Below, piece by piece: positions 62,548 through 64,000 of a DNA stretch of 64,000 nucleotides. The notes under the pieces are model-generated. The model was not told the origin of the DNA. It saw only the letters and a list, made by a program, of their open reading frames with translations, and did no database searches. Position numbers and translations under genes: made by a program. Source of the stretch: Salvia splendens (lineage: Eukaryota > Streptophyta > Magnoliopsida > Lamiales > Lamiaceae); NCBI RefSeq assembly GCF_004379255.2, contig NC_056053.1, positions 21,696,188 to 21,760,187 of the forward strand. Reading direction: 5' to 3'. How positions within the stretch are numbered: position 1 is the first letter of the stretch; the number at the start of each line of letters is the position of its first letter.

Positions 62548-63560
62548 TTAGAGTTGTAGAAGTGTGGCAATGAGTTCTGCATCAGCGGCATTGATATCTC
62601 CAGAAGCCAAACGTTTAGAAAGGACATCACTTAGATCATCCACCTCTTTCTGTAGTTTCTTTATATAAATGCATGTCCTTTCCAATATCTTTGATGCCGA
62701 TCTCTGAAATTTCACCAAATCACTCCCAAACTAATATTAACATTAAATATATGCTCTGCATGCAGAGCTTATGTTTAAGTTAATTTGTGTCAAAATAGAC
62801 CCACATCATGTTTATTACTCCCCATGTCCTTGTTAAGATGACCCCTTTCTTTTTCGTACGTGTTTTAGAAAAATGATAAGTAATAAATAGTTAAAGTGGA
62901 GAGAAAGTAAAGTAAGAGAGAGAATAATATAGAGGAGAGTCTCTTCTATATTATTATCTCTTATTTTAATTTCTCTTCAATTTTGAGGGCATAGTGCTCT
63001 TTTTTAGTTTACGTAAATACACATTGGTGCTGTGTGTGTATACAATGAGTGATTGGGTGTTTGTTGTATTGTAGTAGTATATGTATACAATGAGTGTGTA
63101 TGTGCAGTGTGTGTTATGTATGCCAGTGGGTGTGTATTGTGTGTGCATGTAGTTTGTATTTTGTGTGCACAAGCGCAATGTGTGTATTAAGTGAGTATGT
63201 GCACGTGCACAATTCTTTAAATTCAATTTCATATTCATTTTACCAAATAAAGATTTGTACTAATTGATTTAGAATTTAAGTGAGTATGTCCCATTTTTAT
63301 GCAAGACAAGATTTCAATGCGTCTTCCAAAGAGGAACAATGTTTTAAAGAAGTCCTACTTTTATATAAATTTCTGATAATAATAAAAATAAATCAAACAA
63401 ACACAGAAACAACCAAATAGTGATACTAGTAGATAAGTAAACTCACCTTTTTATTAGATGTTGAGTTAGATTCATGTGGCAAAGATGCCTGTAGTTTGAA
63501 GATGAGGTCATTCACCTCATCTTCTGTGAGTTTTGAAGCACTTCCTCTTCTGCTCGACAT
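62548..63560 (-). CDS. PRE-type atypical HLH protein
   Basis: Two exons on the minus strand, 63447-63560 and 62548-62703, give 89 aa (PRE family members are 90-95 aa). Exon 1: MSSRRGSASKLTEDEVNDLI and helix 1 (IFKLQASLP). Exon 2: helix 2 (ASKILERTCIYIKKLQKEVDDLSDVLSKRL) and a short tail. There is no DNA-binding basic region. PRE/KIDARI-type proteins bind inhibitory HLH proteins such as IBH1 in the nucleus and promote cell elongation downstream of gibberellin, brassinosteroid and auxin. Which PRE paralogue this is cannot be told. Confidence 0.92.
62990..63220. repeat. Low-complexity GT-rich tract in the PRE intron
   Basis: Irregular runs of GTGTGT and GTATGTGCA alternating with AT-rich sequence, inside the single intron of the PRE-type gene. 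Confidence 0.6.
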
Positions 63561-64000
63561 CACTCTTTCTCACACATACAACACGCACTAAGTGTTACTG
63601 TTGAAGCTTGAGGAGAACACCACCTCCTTATATAGGAAACAAATTAATTAATTGGCTTTCAACAAAATAAATTACATAAAATTTATTAGCACCCGGGGCC
63701 CATCTCTCTAACTAACCATTGCTACAATGATTCATTGCATCCTTTTTTTGCCCCTCGACATAGAATTTTATTATTTTAATCATCAAACTAATTCTATACA
63801 TGTATGTATTGGTAAATAAAAGAAAAATAAATACTCCGTATAACAATATTTCAGACTGATGCAAAGAAAGAATTGAAACTATTATATAAATCTCTTGTAC
63901 TCTTCCTATTATCAATTGATTTTATGATTAAATCCTATAAATTTTTACCAGCTTGGTCAATTGACCCATATAAATTCGTTTTAGGGTTTGAGGCACATAT
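63561..64000. other. Upstream region of the PRE-type gene
   Basis: 5' leader and promoter side of the minus-strand PRE gene; AT-rich. No gene or specific element is assigned. Confidence 0.4.

Overview
This 64-kb window is nuclear DNA from a dicot-type flowering plant. The evidence is spliced genes with plant GT..AG introns, a nuclear tRNA-Leu, an intronless PLS-class PPR gene, plant gene families (HVA22, PRE-type HLH, PMEI, EB1c, NRP) and plant transposons (Copia, a Tat-like Gypsy, PIF/Harbinger, a Mutator-type foldback, Stowaway). An ABCG half-transporter closely resembling STR2 implies a host of arbuscular mycorrhizal fungi. An asterid (for example Lamiales) would fit, but the sequence alone does not prove this.

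Layout. 1-8.7 kb: the end of an old Gypsy LTR, then a very young Copia element (2206-7726). 8.7-14.3 kb: tRNA-Leu(CAG), a PPR gene and a four-exon ASC-1/TRIP4-like zinc-finger gene. 14.3-20 kb: a PKS-like gene relic, a 780-bp Mutator-type foldback with a 9-bp target duplication, and a PIF/Harbinger element carrying only the Myb-like ORF1. 20-25.9 kb: an NRP1/SET histone chaperone (ten exons, +) convergent with STR2 (three exons, -). 26-32 kb: an AT-rich repeat family member, an HVA22-like gene, a heptamer microsatellite and a Harbinger MITE. 32.2-34.7 kb: an EB1c-like gene (eight exons, -). 36.4-57 kb: five PMEI-like loci on the minus strand, split by a complete young Gypsy element, two further Harbinger-type elements and a Stowaway; the last locus is broken by a transposase-bearing PIF/Harbinger element. 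57-64 kb: an inverted copy of the AT-rich repeat, a five-exon gene of unknown function and a PRE-type HLH gene.

How the parts relate. The host genes are mostly ordinary single-copy plant genes. The unusual part is the PMEI-like array, where several members carry a transmembrane segment at both ends, together with the recent transposon activity in and around it. The 2.0-kb Harbinger element lies inside a PMEI coding sequence, and the two halves plus one copy of the TTA target form a continuous 266-codon frame. Across the window, Harbinger ORF1 and transposase ORF2 lie on different elements, and a 570-bp MITE shares termini with the transposase element. Both LTR elements have gag and pol in one frame separated by a single stop codon; in the Gypsy element that stop sits in a consensus leaky context.
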